Source: Larus michahellis (Eukaryota; Chordata; Aves; Charadriiformes; Laridae). Taken from it: a stretch of 64,000 nt of DNA. The notes beneath the pieces were generated by a model that was not told the DNA's origin, did not search any database, and saw only the letters and a list, made by a program, of their open reading frames with translations. The position numbers and the translations under genes were made by a program. Positions 30,251 to 42,552 of this stretch are shown here, piece after piece; the first letter of the stretch is position 1; every line of letters starts with the position of its first letter. The stretch is from contig NW_027435902.1 of assembly GCF_964199755.1 (NCBI RefSeq), forward strand, positions 496,001-560,000, read 5' to 3'.

Positions 30251-31959
30251 AAACAAGGTCTCTCTGGGGGTCCTGGAATAACCTCATTTTCATGGTCTTC
30301 CCATGTAAGGAAGTACCATTCAAGATGAAGGGAGTCCAGTCCCTTCCAGTGTTTGACACAGAAGGAGAAAACCCTTTGATCAGGGTCAGACTGATGTCTC
30401 TCAGAGCAATCCCCGTGAAAGGCTCCAATGCACGGCTCACAAATGTTTCATCTTGACTCTCGAACAAACAGTGAAATATAATCAAGTCATAAATCACTCT
30501 ATCAGAACCTGAAGCTACTCCTTGGCTTATCTGAATCCACCTCAGCAAATCTTCCTCAATTTGAGGTGAAGTTTCACATCCAGTTATTTCCTTCAGCTTC
30601 TTCTTTAGTTCCTTGTTGAACAGGCCAAACAGGAATCACACCACTATCAAACGTGTTTTACATTCACTCTCATTTTCAAGCACTACCTTTATTGTCTTCT
30701 CAGGAGTCCTTGAGTGTCCCCTTGCATCCCCATCATCCCCCAGTGCATAGAACAACACTGCAAAAAACTCTTGAAAACTCAGATGAATGAAGCTGTAGAC
30801 AGTCACGCACTCCCAATCTTTTCTCAGAACACTCTCATTCATAAAAAGGGAGGAGAGAACTGGGTGATTTAAGACATGTTCCTCAATCTCCTTTTCCTCA
30901 AAGAGCATCTCCTGCTTCCAGATTCAATCAGCAGCCAGGCAGCAAAGTCTGCCCAGGAACTTCTTCAGATCCTGCTTCAGATCTTCTTTCCCACGCTTGA
31001 GTAATCTGGAAAGGTAGGACACCTACAGCTCTGTGATTGTTGTAGGAGCCTGTGAAAGATCTTTCCCTTCATCAAGTTCTTGTTCAAGAACAGCACAGAT
31101 GGTCCAACACGCGACGGGTACAAGGCACATGGTAAAAAGAATGTCATTTCTTTTGACAAAGCTAATGGCTTTCCTTGCTTTGTCTTCATCCATGAAGAAC
31201 TTGTGGAAATATTCCTCCCTCTCAGCTTCCTAAAACCCCAGTATCTCTGCAAAACACTCTGTCTTTAAACACTGCTCCAGGCTTTGAAGAGCTGTTGGTC
31301 TTGTGGTGATGAGTAAGGAGGACTCTGAAAGGAGAGTCTTCTCCAATACGCTGCTCAGAATAATTTCCATGGGCTTCTTTTCCTCAGCACTTGAGCATAA
31401 ATTACATTTTGGTTGTTCCAAGGAAAACCTCATTTCATCAAAGCCATCAACGATGAACAGAAGCTTCTGGGGATTAGCCAGGATGTCTCTAAGTGGTGCC
31501 TGTCAATCAGGACAGCAATCTGACATCAAGTCACCCAGACTCAGCATGTCCTCCTGCTAGGAAAGGTTGATCTCTACAGCTTATGTAGAAAGCATAGTCA
31601 AACTGCGCATAAAGGGCTCTGTTTGCCCAGTCTAACATGATCTTTCTTGATGTCACCGTCTTTCCAATCCCTGCAGCTCCCACTAGCACAAAGATCTGTG
31701 GTATTTGCCCTCTTTTATCAGGCTGAAAAAGAGTTTCCACAGTGATGGTAGGGTCAGCACCTTCCCTACTGGTCTCCTCATGTCTCATGTCAAGAACACA
31801 GGACCTTGTGTTCTTGTTCAGTTCTGTTCTGAGTCTTTGCAACCTTCATCAGCTTGGCATATCTGCTGCTTAGAGACATGTTCCCAGCCTGGCGAGTGTT
31901 CACCTCTCTAGAAGTGCAGAACTCTCTTGCTGCATGGTCTCTGTACTTCTGCCTGTAAT
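30251..31959 (-). pseudogene. NLRP-type FISNA-NACHT exon with several stops and frameshifts
   Basis: One 1.7-kb exon with a GTGTAG acceptor and a consensus GTAAGT donor, matching the single large NACHT exon of NLRP genes. Order: FISNA (DYRQKYRDHAAREF…SLSSRYAKL), Walker A (LVGAAGIGKTVTSRKI), Walker B (LLFIVDGFDEMRF), sensor 1 (SSLLITTRP), then winged-helix/HD2 text (YSFIHLSFQEFFAVLFYAL). NLRPs are cytosolic ATPases that build inflammasomes. Lesions: a frameshift between FISNA and Walker A, another between Walker A and B, a TAG near 31560, and in-frame stops at 31230-31232, 31023-31025, 30924-30926 and 30636-30638. The remaining text is well conserved, so loss is not ancient. No PYD or CARD exon was seen upstream. 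Confidence 0.88.
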
Positions 31960-34815
31960 CTACACCAATGAGAAACATGAGCACCACCTTCTAATAAAGG
32001 CAAACTTCGCATTAGCCTCTCAAAATTATTCCCACAACACATTCCCAGTATGCAGCACTTGTTCTACACAACGGTTTTAGATTTCCAAAGACCTTTACAA
32101 TGGCTTGCACTGAGTAACCACCTGAGCAATTCTATCTACCTCTTATTTAGGGAAGGTGGGGGGAACCAGCTCCTCCTCACACGGCTCCATTAAGTTTAAC
32201 CAAGTAGGGCAGAAGGAACCCAATGGAGGAAGAACACATTCGTGGGAAAGACTGGTGAGTATTTACTTGGAAAACAGTTGCTAAGCATGCTCCTCTTTCC
32301 GTAAAGCACCCTGGCTTCTCTACCAAAGCAGGAGAGGACTTACACCTTCGTTTCTCAAATGGAAGACACATGGTTAATGGTGTGTCCCCTGGCCCAAATC
32401 AGACTCGGAGAGCAGAGCTCCAGCCAACCTCCACTGCAATAAGCGGGTGATACTGTCGGTTGCTTAGAGAACACCCACTGAATCACCTCTCTTCTTCAAA
32501 CTCTGACAGAAAAGGAGGATCTGATGTGTCCCTTGTATTCCCTGCGTGCACAGATGGCTCTGCACCGTTATCTCCTGGCTGAGATAGCTGCGTGTAGCAT
32601 AGTAGCTTCTGCTGAAATGTCACATACCGTCAGCTGATGTTCCGGGACTGGGAGCTGAAACTGCAAAATGAACATGAGTATTACCATAGCGGTGTGGCAG
32701 AGTCCCAGAGACAACACTCAGTGGCAGCGGATCCCTCATGAGCCTGCCCAAAATCCTAGCAGATAAGGCAGAGTTCTGCTACTGGTAGTGCCACACGAGC
32801 ACTGTGAACGTTCCCTGTCCTCTGCAAATCAACCTGCCTTGACATTGGGAAGGAGCCCCCTCTCCTCCCGGGGAGCCCCAGGTCCCACAGGGGGACATTC
32901 TTCCGTCCCAGAGCAGAACAAATTACCTGAGCTGCGGGCCACAACCCACCCCACCTCATCAAGAGGGCACATAGAGCCCCAGAGCAATCATGGCAGCAGT
33001 CCCCAAAATGGGCAAGGGTGGCATTGGCAGGAGGGGGCCCTGCAGCTTTCCCCCCAGCAAGGAGAGCACTGGCCTCCTCTCCTTCTCCCCTTGCCCTAGG
33101 ACTTGAAATCTGCTCTCAGCCTTTTGAGGAGGAGCGAGCTTCATGCTTTTTCCAGGGAGCAGGCAGAGAAAAAGAAAGAAAAGCTGTCAGTAACCTCCTG
33201 CTTCCTCACCTTCTTCTTCCTTCTGTCTCAGGTGAGCTACCATGTCTCCCTTCCAGCACATGGACGGCCACCTTCATCCACTGCAACCTCTGATCCGCAG
33301 CACTTGTGCACGCCCTCAACTGCGTCATCAGTGTGGGTTGGGTCTCAAAACACCAGAGGGTGAAGGGTTAAGGCAAATACCCCGAACCCACAGACCTAGC
33401 AGGGCAATTGTCACTTGCCTGGCACATAAATATTTCTTGAGAGACGTATGCAGCCATCTGGCCAACCCTGGATAAGCTCAGACCAACAAAAAAGAAAATA
33501 AAGAAAAAGAAGGAAGAAAAAACTCTTCTGTCAAGGAAGGAGTAAAAAAGTGCAAAAAGGGAAGTGGTTTGGGGAAATCAGTTCCAATGGTCTGTATCCC
33601 CCCAACCACATGTGCTGGGTGTGTGTGTGTGTATTCACTAGCAAACTTCAGGAGCAGGGGGGCCTCGGGTCCGGGCTGGGGTCTCAGGTGGGCAGGAGTC
33701 GGTGCTGGTAGCTGGGGGGACCTGTGGGTGTTGGGTGCCCGTGGGACGGGGGTGCGAATGCTGCCTGTGTGGAGCAGCAGCACCGAGCTGGACCCATGGG
33801 TAGGTCAGGGACCCATGGGGTGGGTTAGAGGGCTGGGGTCCGGGCAGGGGTCCCGGGTGGCAGAGGCACCGTGCTGGTGCTCAGGGTCCCGAGCGTGCCC
33901 GTGTGCCTGCAGGAGCGACCGTCTGCTGGTGCTGGCCCCGGAGGAGGAGGGGACATGGCTGCAGGTGCTGGTGTGTGATGGGGGTCCTGTGTGCGGGTGC
34001 TGCTGGCGGCAGTGTCTTGGCTGTGTCAGGCTGTGTGACCAGCCATGTCTGTGTCCTCTCTGTGTCCTGTGTCCGTGTGTGTCTCTGGGAGACGTGCTCA
34101 GCTTCGCCGCTGGTTGAAGCAGCAAAGGGGAAAGCAGCAGCCCTGTCCCTTGTCCTGGGCAGAGACCCTGGGTCCCTTGGCACTGGGACGACCAGGCTAC
34201 AGTGGCCAGGCAGGAGGCGGCCACTCCTGACATCCCTTAACAGTTTCACAGTTGGCAGGATCTGGTCCAGCCGTGAGCATTCCCGAGATTACTTCGTTAC
34301 TTGTCTACAATGATTATGTGATGGGGGACTGATCCCTTGCTAATGTGCCCGCAATGATATACTTGTAACCAAACTGTTAGAAGGTTTCTCCCTTTGTAGA
34401 GCACTCTCAGCATCTTCCACAGAGGGACGACATCGGCACTGCGAGGAGCTGCAGGGGCTTCAGCCAGGCAGCTCCGTAGCACTCTCCTGCCCGACGGCCT
34501 GGAAGCTGCAGAGACTTGATTTTACACTGTTTGAGGGCTTGGGGACTTTTGTTCTTTTCTAGGCAACAGACAAGTCAAGCTGCTGAACTACAGCTTTTTA
34601 ATGATGAAGGAAGAACAGTAATGTTTATTGAGAGCTTGCTCGCCATCATGTTATTGATAAATAGGTAGATAAACAGGGTACAAACAGGCAAATTTAACCT
34701 GCAGCCAGGCAATATGTAAAAGTATTGCTCAATATTTGCAGCGCGATTACCGGGATCTGGGGAGAAATCAAACACATAAGTTAAATGCTGTGAGTTTGTT
34801 TTATAGCCTCGGTGC
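31960..34815. other. Upstream region of the NLRP pseudogene; no exon recognised
   Basis: A pyrin-domain exon would be expected on the minus strand here, but none was recognised. A (GT)n microsatellite lies at about 33620-33633. From 33650 to 34250 the sequence is G-rich with long open frames on both strands but no domain, so I treat them as composition-driven. Confidence 0.4.
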
Positions 34816-35203
34816 TGTGATGGCCATGTCACAGTGAGCAGGAGGGCAGTTGTGCCTGTGTCCCCATGGTGTCACAGTGAGCAGGAGGGCACCAGTGGCT
34901 TGTGTCCCCGTGGTGTCGCAGCAGGCAGGAAGGCAGTGGTGGTTGTGTCCTGTTCATGTCACAGCAGGCAGGAGGGCAGAGGTGGCTGCATCTCCATGGT
35001 GTCACAGCAGGCAGGAGGGCAGCAATGTTTGCGTCCCCGTGGTGTCGCAGCAGGCAGGTGGGCAGTGGTGGCTGTGTCCCTGTGGTGTCACAGCAGGCAG
35101 AAGGGCAGTGGTGGCTCTGTCCCCGTGGTGTCACAGCAGGCAGGAGGGCAGTGGTGGCTGTGTCCCCGTGGTGTCACAGTGGGCAGGAGGGCAGCGGTGG
35201 CTC
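34816..35203. repeat. 43-bp minisatellite, about nine copies
   Basis: The unit reads GTGTCCCCGTGGTGTCACAG plus CAGGCAGGAGGGCAGTGGTG plus GCT, repeated head to tail with 5-20% variation between copies. Because 43 is not a multiple of three, all plus-strand frames cycle and stay open, which explains overlapping long frames with the same repeated residues. Confidence 0.93.
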
Positions 35204-35734
35204 TGCGCTGAGGGAGGGGTGGCCCCCGCATCCTGGGACTGGGGTCCCATGCTGGAGACTCACTTCATTCTGCCCCCCCTCAGAGCCAATGGAGCAGCAC
35301 CCAGAGGAGATACCCCCGTGCTCATGGACAGGGTTTTGGGAGCGCTCACCATTGTCCGTGGCTGCACCCACCATGAAGATAAAGCCCTCAACGCCAAGGA
35401 GGAGGGTGAAAACTGAGCAAGCCCCCAACATGGGGGCATCACTGGATGTTGGGGTGCTCTGCATGCATCTGTGAGTAGTGGCAGAGGGAGCCAGGAGCCC
35501 CTTTGGCCACAGGGAAGGGTCTGTCCTCCCCTTACCCATGGGCCTGGGGTCGAGGTGAGTGGCTGCCTGGGAGCATGAGGGTGACAGGACAAAAGGGCCC
35601 AGGAGTGGAGAGGAGAAGGCAAGGGCAGGATGGGGAGGGGGCTTCTGGGGTCAAGAAAGGAGCTCTGATCTTTGGGTCAGTGGAGCACTGTTAGGAGCCA
35701 AGCAGAGCCCAAAGCTGAGCCTCTTTCACCCTTC

Positions 35735-35822
35735 CAGTTCTCTCCCCCATCCCACTGGGGAGGGAGTGAGTGTGTGGCTGCATGGTGCTTAGCTGCTTAC
35801 CAGAGTTAAAGTATGACAGGCT
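35735..35822 (+). repeat. ERVL-type LTR 3'-end fragment
   Basis: TCTCTCCCCCATCCCACTGG through GTGGCTGCATGGTGCTTAGC to ATGACAG matches the last 90 bp of the LTR at 41520-42126. The upstream part is not present. Confidence 0.75.
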
Positions 35823-36490
35823 CCAATTCAATTCCAGCCCCTCCTCAAGCTCTTACTCTCCTCTGGCCCATGCTCAGACACCAACTCGGCTATCGGCCCT
35901 GCTCAACCTTCAACTCAAATGCAGCCCCTGCTCAAGCTCTTACTCAGCTCCAGCCCATGCTCTGGCCCCTTCTTGGGCTTCGACATCTCTACTGGTTCAT
36001 GATGCCACTCAACTGAAGTCCCTCCTTGGGCTCCCACAAGCTGCTGCCACTCCTTGCTGTGCACTCAGCTCTGTAGTCCTTGGGCTCCAACTCTGTGCCA
36101 GCCTCTGCTCTGGCTGCTACAACCTTCAGCCCCTATTTGGTCAGCCACTGGTCTTTGATCTGTCTCAGACAGTACTCATTCAAGATTGTTACCAGAGTTT
36201 AGGGGCTGGAGCAAAGCTGGTGAAATGTCCAGAGACAAGTGGATGCCACAACAGATGCCAGCTCTGAATGGCCATCAAAGCAGGAACTGGAGCTAAGGAG
36301 GTAATAGCTCCCCAAGGAAGATGCAGAGACAATTACCTGCTCTATCTCTTGTATTTAGAGCAGGTGCAGTAGTGCTGTGGATGCCTAAACAGGGGCCAGA
36401 GACAAGCTGGAGCCCCAGCAGGGGCGAGAGCTGAGTAGGGGCTTGAACAGGGTCTGGAGCTTAGTTGGAGACCAGTAGGTTCCAGATCCA
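35823..36490. repeat. Degenerate GC-rich repeat in inverted halves
   Basis: At 35825-35990, CCCCTCCTCAAGCTCTTACTC and CCCCTGCTCAAGCTCTTACTC recur 85 bp apart among AGCTCCAGCCC motifs. At 36365-36480 the complementary motif (GGGGCCAGAG, GAGCTGAGTAGGGGC) appears, so the family lies in both orientations. Both give Ser/Pro/Cys-rich shadow frames. Likely an old minisatellite. Confidence 0.55.
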
Positions 36491-36544
36491 AGTAGCCTAC
36501 TTGGACAGATACTTGGCTCTTCGTCCTACTGCAGGTGCTTCTCA

Positions 36545-36700
36545 AATCAAGACCCTGTTCAAGACATTGCACCCATTTTCAAAAAGGGCAAGAAGGAGCA
36601 GCCGTGGAATGACAGGCTGGTCAGCCTTATCTCAGCCCCTTGGAAGCTGATGGAGCAAAACCATTTGTTTGATTCCTTTGCCTACATCCAGCAGCCGTTA
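36545..36700 (+). mobile_element. Short CR1 RT fragment
   Basis: Encodes IAPIFKKGKKEQPWNDRLVS followed by LISAPWKLMEQ, the CR1 segment around the RT N-terminus. It is too short to determine more. Confidence 0.7.
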
Positions 36701-37225
36701 GCGTCCAAGATGCCCTGGGGTAGCTGAAGTATCAGTATGCTGCTTGGAAACCTGACCCAGCACCTATGGGAGCTCTTCTGAAGCATTAGCTGGTCACCAG
36801 TTAAAGTATTTCCAAACACCTCATTTGAGACAACTTCCTTCTCTCCATTAAAGCAAAGTCTAGACTAGTTGATTAGAGATGGATATCTGCACTGAGGTAT
36901 CTGGTGTTTGAGGAGACCTGTCTCCTCCCTTTCTTCACCAAAAATGGAGTCCCATATCATTAAGCCAACGGGAGTGTGCAAATCTGGCCACACAAAACTG
37001 ATGTTTCACTGAAGTTGGTCGCCCTGCTTCCCAGTATCAGGTAAAAGATACTGTGAAGAACCCAGCTGGCTGACTCACTCTTTAGTGAGTTGTGGAATGC
37101 ACACTGCTGGGACGGGAGCGTTTTTAGGGCACAGGTCTCTGCAAGAAGCAAAATGCTCTTTTTTTTAATGATGCAGTCCTGACTATAACAGAAATGTTTT
37201 GAAAATGTCAAGAAAAATGAAAAAA
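36701..37225. other. No feature recognised
   Basis: About 500 nt of ordinary non-coding sequence between CR1 pieces. Confidence 0.4.
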
Positions 37226-38240
37226 TCAAGAAGGATAAGGGGTTGGGGCTTTGAGCAACAGAGAAGAGCCAGGAACTGCTGGTGTATTTGGAACCAACAG
37301 GGAAACACCTGTGAAATGCCTCAAAGGAATTAGGGTGTGTTCCTCTAAAAAGGTGTCATCGTCAATAGGCCAGCAGAAGTGCCTCTGTAGGCACCCTGCA
37401 CACAGCCCGGATAACAAGCAGGAGAATCTGGAAGCCACCGTGCATCTAAAAAGCTACAATCTAATCAGTGAAACATGGTGGGATGAATCACACGACTGGA
37501 GCATTGCAAATTATTCAGAAGTGACAGTCAAGATAGGGTGGGTTGGGGGCATTACCCTCTTTGTAAAAAATGGATTGACTGCCCAGAGCTGCCAGAGAAA
37601 AGAACGAGGAACAGGTTGAGAGCTTCTGGGTAAAAACTAGGGACCAAGATAACAAAGGAAACCTCGTGGTTGGTGTTTACTACAGGTCCCCTGACTAGGA
37701 GAAACCTGTAGATGAAGCATTCTTCAACTACAGGAAGCATCACGCTTGCAGGCTCTGATCCTGCTGGGGGACTCCACTCATCCTGACATCTGCTGGAAAA
37801 GCAGCACAGAAGATATAAGCAGTCTTGAAGAGAGTTGAAGATAATTTCTTGATCTAGATGACAGACAGTCCCATCAGAGCAGAAGCATTACCGGACCTGT
37901 TGCTTACCAACAAAGATGAACTAATTAGAGATGTCAAGACTGGTGGCAGCCTGGACTGCAGTGATCAAACCCTGGTGGAATTCACAGTCTTGAGGGATAT
38001 GGGCTTGGTGAAGAGTAGAGTCAGGACCCTGAATTTTAAGACAGCAGATGGGACCCCCTGGGAAACTGCCCTCAGGGACAAAGGAAGTGAACAGCCACTG
38101 GCAGCTCTTGAAGGACATTTTTCAGAGCACAAGAGCTCCCCCCGGTGCCCAGCCCGTGGCCAGCACTGCTTCTGTCGTGCTCTGGGGTCTGCCAGGGTCT
38201 GGACTGGGAGAGGAACCAGGCAGGATTGACTATTCACCTA
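37226..38240 (+). mobile_element. CR1 LINE 5' part of ORF2 (endonuclease region)
   Basis: Plus-strand frames encode endonuclease text in broken frames: LKSYNLISETWWDESHDWS, G-G-I-T-L-F-V-K-N, then VVGVYYRS-like and L-L-G-D-S-T-H-P-D-I-C-W-K text around 37670-37800, then LLTNKDELIRDVKTGGSLDC at 37888. ETWWDESHDWS and D-L-L-L-T-N-K are hallmarks of CR1. Numerous stops. Confidence 0.85.
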
Positions 38241-39429
38241 ATACAGGCACTGAAGCCCAGAAGGAGAATGAAGCTGATCACATCTCAAAGAACAGACCTC
38301 ACCTGCTCTGTGATCAATGGCCAGGTCTGGAAATGGCTGATATAAGGGCTTGGGTTTGGAAGGAGCGTCCGGGGCAGTCTCTTTGCCTGTTCAAACAACA
38401 AGAAGCTGGGCTGGATCTTTGAAGTCAGGGATCATGTTTGAGGACCCCTATGGGTATGACAATGCTCTACAGGGCCCCAGAACCTCCTCCACATGCTCCC
38501 TTCTCCTGTGGGGCTCCCAGATGCTGCCAGCCCTGCAAAGGGTTCAGGAGAGGACTTGTCCTCCCTGTGGCCTGGCTGAGGAACTTCGTCCCAGCAGTGT
38601 CATTGGTTATTTTACACCTCTATCTCCTATGGAAAAAGTGCTGGGAGCAACGGCGATTGGAAGGGTTGAGGTCATCCACTTCGGGCCTAAGCAGGCTGAC
38701 CTGTGCAGCAGAGGAAAGATTAAAAAGTTCTCAGGGAGGTTTTAGAGTTAGTGCTGCTATCGCTAATAACAGTAATGGTGGAATGTACATCTTCTTCATT
38801 AGATAACCAAAGTTATCTAATTTTAGTCTTGTCAGCCATTCTTACCTTAAAAATAATAAATAAATAAATAAATGCTGTAACTTCAATATTTAGCTTCTTG
38901 CATGGGATTTTTAGAATAATGCCTTTTCTCTTGGTATTATTTGTTTGGTATCAAACAATGTCTACACCTGACAGCATTTCTCTCAGAATTGCCAGGTTTA
39001 TTCTCTGAGTTGTTTGTTTTGGTTTTTTAAACATAAAAGGTGAAGCGACAGGTCCAGGTGGTGTAAAAACACAAGGGAGAGAGCCAGCCAAATCATCCTG
39101 GGGTGAGCAGGATGCCAACTGATACACAGGAGCCCAGGCCACAGCCATGTTGCTGCCGTGCTTCTACAGCCAAGAGCAGAGGGTGCTCATCACGTAGGGG
39201 CCACGGCTGGGCAGCTGGGAGGGGAGACCCTTCAGTAGGTGTTAGATATTTGTAAGGGTTTGGGATTCAGCCTCCCTAACTATAAGGCCTGGACTAAGTC
39301 ACTCAAAGTGAATAATTTACATTTACGTGGTTATTTCTCAAAGACACCATGTGTGGTTCACTGTTTCTTTGTCTTGGCTAACAAGTTTTGTCACTTTTGC
39401 TCTTCTTATTCTCTGTGGCTTGTGAAGAG
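38241..39429. other. Mostly unrecognised sequence with an (AAAT)n microsatellite
   Basis: An AATAAATAAATAAATAAAT run lies near 38850-38870. Frames at 38350-38806 have no recognised domain. The rest shows nothing I can name. Confidence 0.4.
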
Positions 39430-39880
39430 CCCACTCTGGTCCAGGGGAAAAGTATGTGGAGGAAGAAGCGGCGGAGAGGAACTGTTATGGACTGACTGAA
39501 ACCCTCCATTCCCCATCCCACTGCGCTGCTCAGCAGGGAGGAAGTAGAGGAGTCTGGAATGAAGAGTGAGGTTGTGTCTTGGGAAAAGAAAGGGGTGGGG
39601 ACAAGGTGTTTTAGTTTTCTCTTTGTTTCTCACCACCCAACTCTATTTCTGTGGGCAACAAATTAAATTAATTTTCACCAAGTCAATTCTATTTTGCCCA
39701 TGATGATAACTGGCAAGTAATCTCCCTTTTAACTCCACCCATAAGATCTTTTCCGTCTTATTTTCTTGTCCTGTTTGAGGAGGGATAGTGAGAGAGCAGC
39801 TAGGTTAGTGTCTGGCAGCTGGCCAGGGTCAACCAAATACAGGCTGCCACTGGCTGCACTAGAACATGATTCCTCTGCAC
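39430..39880 (+). repeat. ERVL-type LTR fragment, family A copy 1
   Basis: Shares ordered phrases with 40490-40892: CCATTCCCCATCCC, AGGAAGTAGAG, TTAGTTTTCTCTTTGTTTCTC, AATTAAATTAATTTTCACCAAGTC, CCCATGATGATAACTGG and GAGGAGGGATAGTGAGAG. Diverged and incomplete at its left end. Confidence 0.65.
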
Positions 39881-40279
39881 AATTTTTGGTCTAGGACATT
39901 CTCAAGCAGATCTCACTCACCCTGAGATGTCTGCATGGCAAACTTCTCCACCTTACTTAGCCATGCCAGGCTCCTGTTCTGGCGGAAGGGTTCTTACAGG
40001 CAGCCGAACAGCCACATTTCTCTGATTGTTTCCAGACGTGTCTTCTGGAATGTCATGTCTCTGTTCCTGGAGGGCTCAGGTTTTATTGGGGCAGATCTAC
40101 CAGCCCCTGCGCCTTGGAGGTATTTCAGAGACTTCCAGTGAAAGCAGAAACGCACACTGAGGTCAAATTCCTGCCAGTCTCCAGCATCCGCACTGGCTAC
40201 CTCCCCTTTGACTGTAGTGTCACTTCAAAAACCTGTTTCCCGCACCTACTTTTATTCACACCCCCTATATTTAGGAGGA

Positions 40280-40892
40280 CCCCACATCGAAGCAGGTGGA
40301 TGTGCCCTGAAGGAAGCTGCAGTCTGTGGAGAACCCACGCTGGAGTAGGCTCCTGGTAGGTCTTGTGACCCCATGGGGGACCCACGCTGGAGCAGTTCAT
40401 GAAGAACTGCAGCCTGTGGGAAGGACCCACATTGGAGAAAGTCATGAAGGACTGTCTCCCATGGGTGGGACCCCACGCTGGAGCAGGGGAAGAGTGTGAG
40501 GAGGAAGGAGCAGCAGAGATTGTGTTATAAAGGAAGGAGCAGCAGATGAAGTGTCATAAACTGATGGCAACCCCATTCCCCATCCCCCTGCACTGGGAAG
40601 GAGGTAGAGAAGTCAGGAGTGAAGTTGAGCCTGGGAAGAAGGGAGGGATAGGGGGAAAGTGTTTTTAGATTTCTTATTTCTCATTATCCTGCTCTGTTTA
40701 ATTAGCAATACATTAAATTAATTTCCCCAAGTCAAGTTTTTTCAGCCCATGAGGGTAATTGGTGAGTGATCTCCCTGTCCTTAACTTAACTGAGGAGCTT
40801 TTTGTCATATTTTCTCCTCCTGTCCTGTGGAGGAGGGAGAGCGATAGGGTGGCTTGGTGGGCACCTGGGGGCAAACCAGTCAGTCCACCACA
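40280..40892 (+). repeat. ERVL-type LTR, family A copy 2, with internal tandem blocks
   Basis: Four degenerate blocks ending CCCACGCTGGAGCAG or similar, spaced about 50-60 bp (40300-40485), precede the body shared with 39430-39880 and end near GTCCACCACA. This tandem-block-plus-body layout is typical of a common bird ERVL LTR. No internal genes. Confidence 0.7.
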
Positions 40893-41519
40893 ATAGAAAT
40901 GACAAATAGTGTTGTTTTCTTGTAAGAAAGCTCTATAATAGCTTGAATGACTCAAAGAGAGACACTCTCTTCTGTGGACAGTGTCTGCTCAGCGTGCTGC
41001 ACGTGAGTTGGAGTCATGTTTGATACTGCACCACTCCAGGTTCCCAGCACCTGAAGGGATGTAAGATTATCTGTGTTCTTTTATTCTTCTGATAGCTCTG
41101 AGAAATAGGATTGTGAATGACACCTAACAGAGTCTGGGTGCCTTTGTTACTGGGATCACAATGAATCCTCACCTCCTGCTGGAAATGCTCAAGGCTAAGC
41201 CTGGCAGGGACCTGGACAACCAAATCTCTGTTCATGCTTACAACAGTGTGCTGGGACAGAGGATCTCCAGAGGCCCCATTCCAGCGGGAACTCATTTATG
41301 AGCCATTGTTTGTCTTGGTATTGTAGGAGGTTTGGAAGTCACTCGTTCAGGCCAAATCCTCAGTCCAAATCCAAGATGGGACGATGGGCGAACCCAAGAA
41401 AAGCAACTTGAGGTGCTGAGGATCATCTTTGCAAAGATAGCTACAGAAGAAGCACCTCTTCTCCTCAGCTTTGGTGGAAGGATCCCCATGGAGGTGTCAA
41501 CCATGCTCGAGTGCCTTAG
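40893..41519. other. No feature recognised
   Basis: Ordinary sequence between LTRs. Short frames only. Confidence 0.4.
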
Positions 41520-42126
41520 TGGGCTGGTTTTGGCTGGGATAGACTTAATTTTCTTGACAGTAGCTATTATGGGGCCATGTTTTGTATTTGTGCTGAAAAC
41601 GGTGTTGATAATACAGGGATGTTTTCACTCATGTGTAAGCTGAGCACTGCTTACAGAGAGTCAAGGCCTTTTCAGCTTCTTATACTGCCCTGCCAGCGAG
41701 GAGCCTGGGAGTGCACAAGAAGACAGGACAGGACACAGCTGGGACAGCTGACCAGCCTACCCCAACTGATCAAAGAGATATTCCCTGCCATGTGATGTCA
41801 TGCTCAGCCTATAAAGCTGGGGTAAGGAGAAGGAAGCGGGGGTGTATGGAGTTAACGGCATTTGTCTTCCCAAGTAACCGTTGCATGTGATGGAGCTCTG
41901 CTTTCTTGAAGATGGCTGAACACCTGCCTGCCAATGGGAAGTAGTGAATGAATTTCTTGGTTTGCTTTGCTTGCATGTGTGGCTTTTGTTTTACCTATGG
42001 AGCTATCTTTATCTCAATCCATAAGTTTTCTCATTTTCACTCTTTGGACTCTCTCCCCCATGCCACTGAGGTGCGTGTGAGCGAGCGGATGTGTAGTGCT
42101 TAGATGATGGCTGGGGTTAAACCACA
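41520..42126 (+). mobile_element. ERVL-type solo LTR, 607 bp
   Basis: TGGGCTGGTTTTGGCTGGG to GGGGTTAAACCACA, with TATAAAGC at 41811. This is a widespread neoavian LTR: the phrases ACCGTTGCATGTGATGGAG, ACACCTGCCTGCCAATGGG and GAGCGAGCGGATG are characteristic. No adjacent primer site or genes, so it is solo. No clear target duplication was found. Confidence 0.85.
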
Positions 42127-42552
42127 AAGCTTTTGCTTTCCTTGCAAATCTGGCTGGTGGCCATGACTGTGGATGTGCTGCCTTCTGTGCTTACTGGGGC
42201 TGCTCAGAGCCACTGTTCCACCATCCTGCCCTCTTGGGCTGCTCTTCTCATCTGTTGGAACCGTCAGGCTCCTTGGAAGTCATGGTGATGCATTCAGAGA
42301 GACAAGATGGACAGAGACTAAAATCTCTTGCTCACTGAGGGTGAACCTGTAATTCAAGGGAAAGTTGTTCTTCCCTCTAGACAGGGTATCTTCTCCTTGC
42401 AGTCCAGGGAGCAAGCATACAGGGAGCCACAAGTGGACATGTTTTCAAGAGTTTCCAGAAAAGTCTTGTGAGAGCCTCATATTACCTGGAGAATACAGAA
42501 GCACGGGTACACCTCTGACCATAAAGTTGAGTGAACTCAATCCCTCCTGTTC
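42127..42552. other. No feature recognised
   Basis: Non-coding spacer between the solo LTR and a CR1 3' end. Confidence 0.4.

Noticed and set aside
33569-34117. 182-residue plus-strand frame rich in Gly, Cys and Val
   Set aside because: Composition-driven in G-rich DNA with an opposing long frame; no recognisable family or splice signals.
34850-35474. 188- and 190-residue repeated frames
   Set aside because: They read through the 43-bp minisatellite in two frames, so the repeats are a DNA property.
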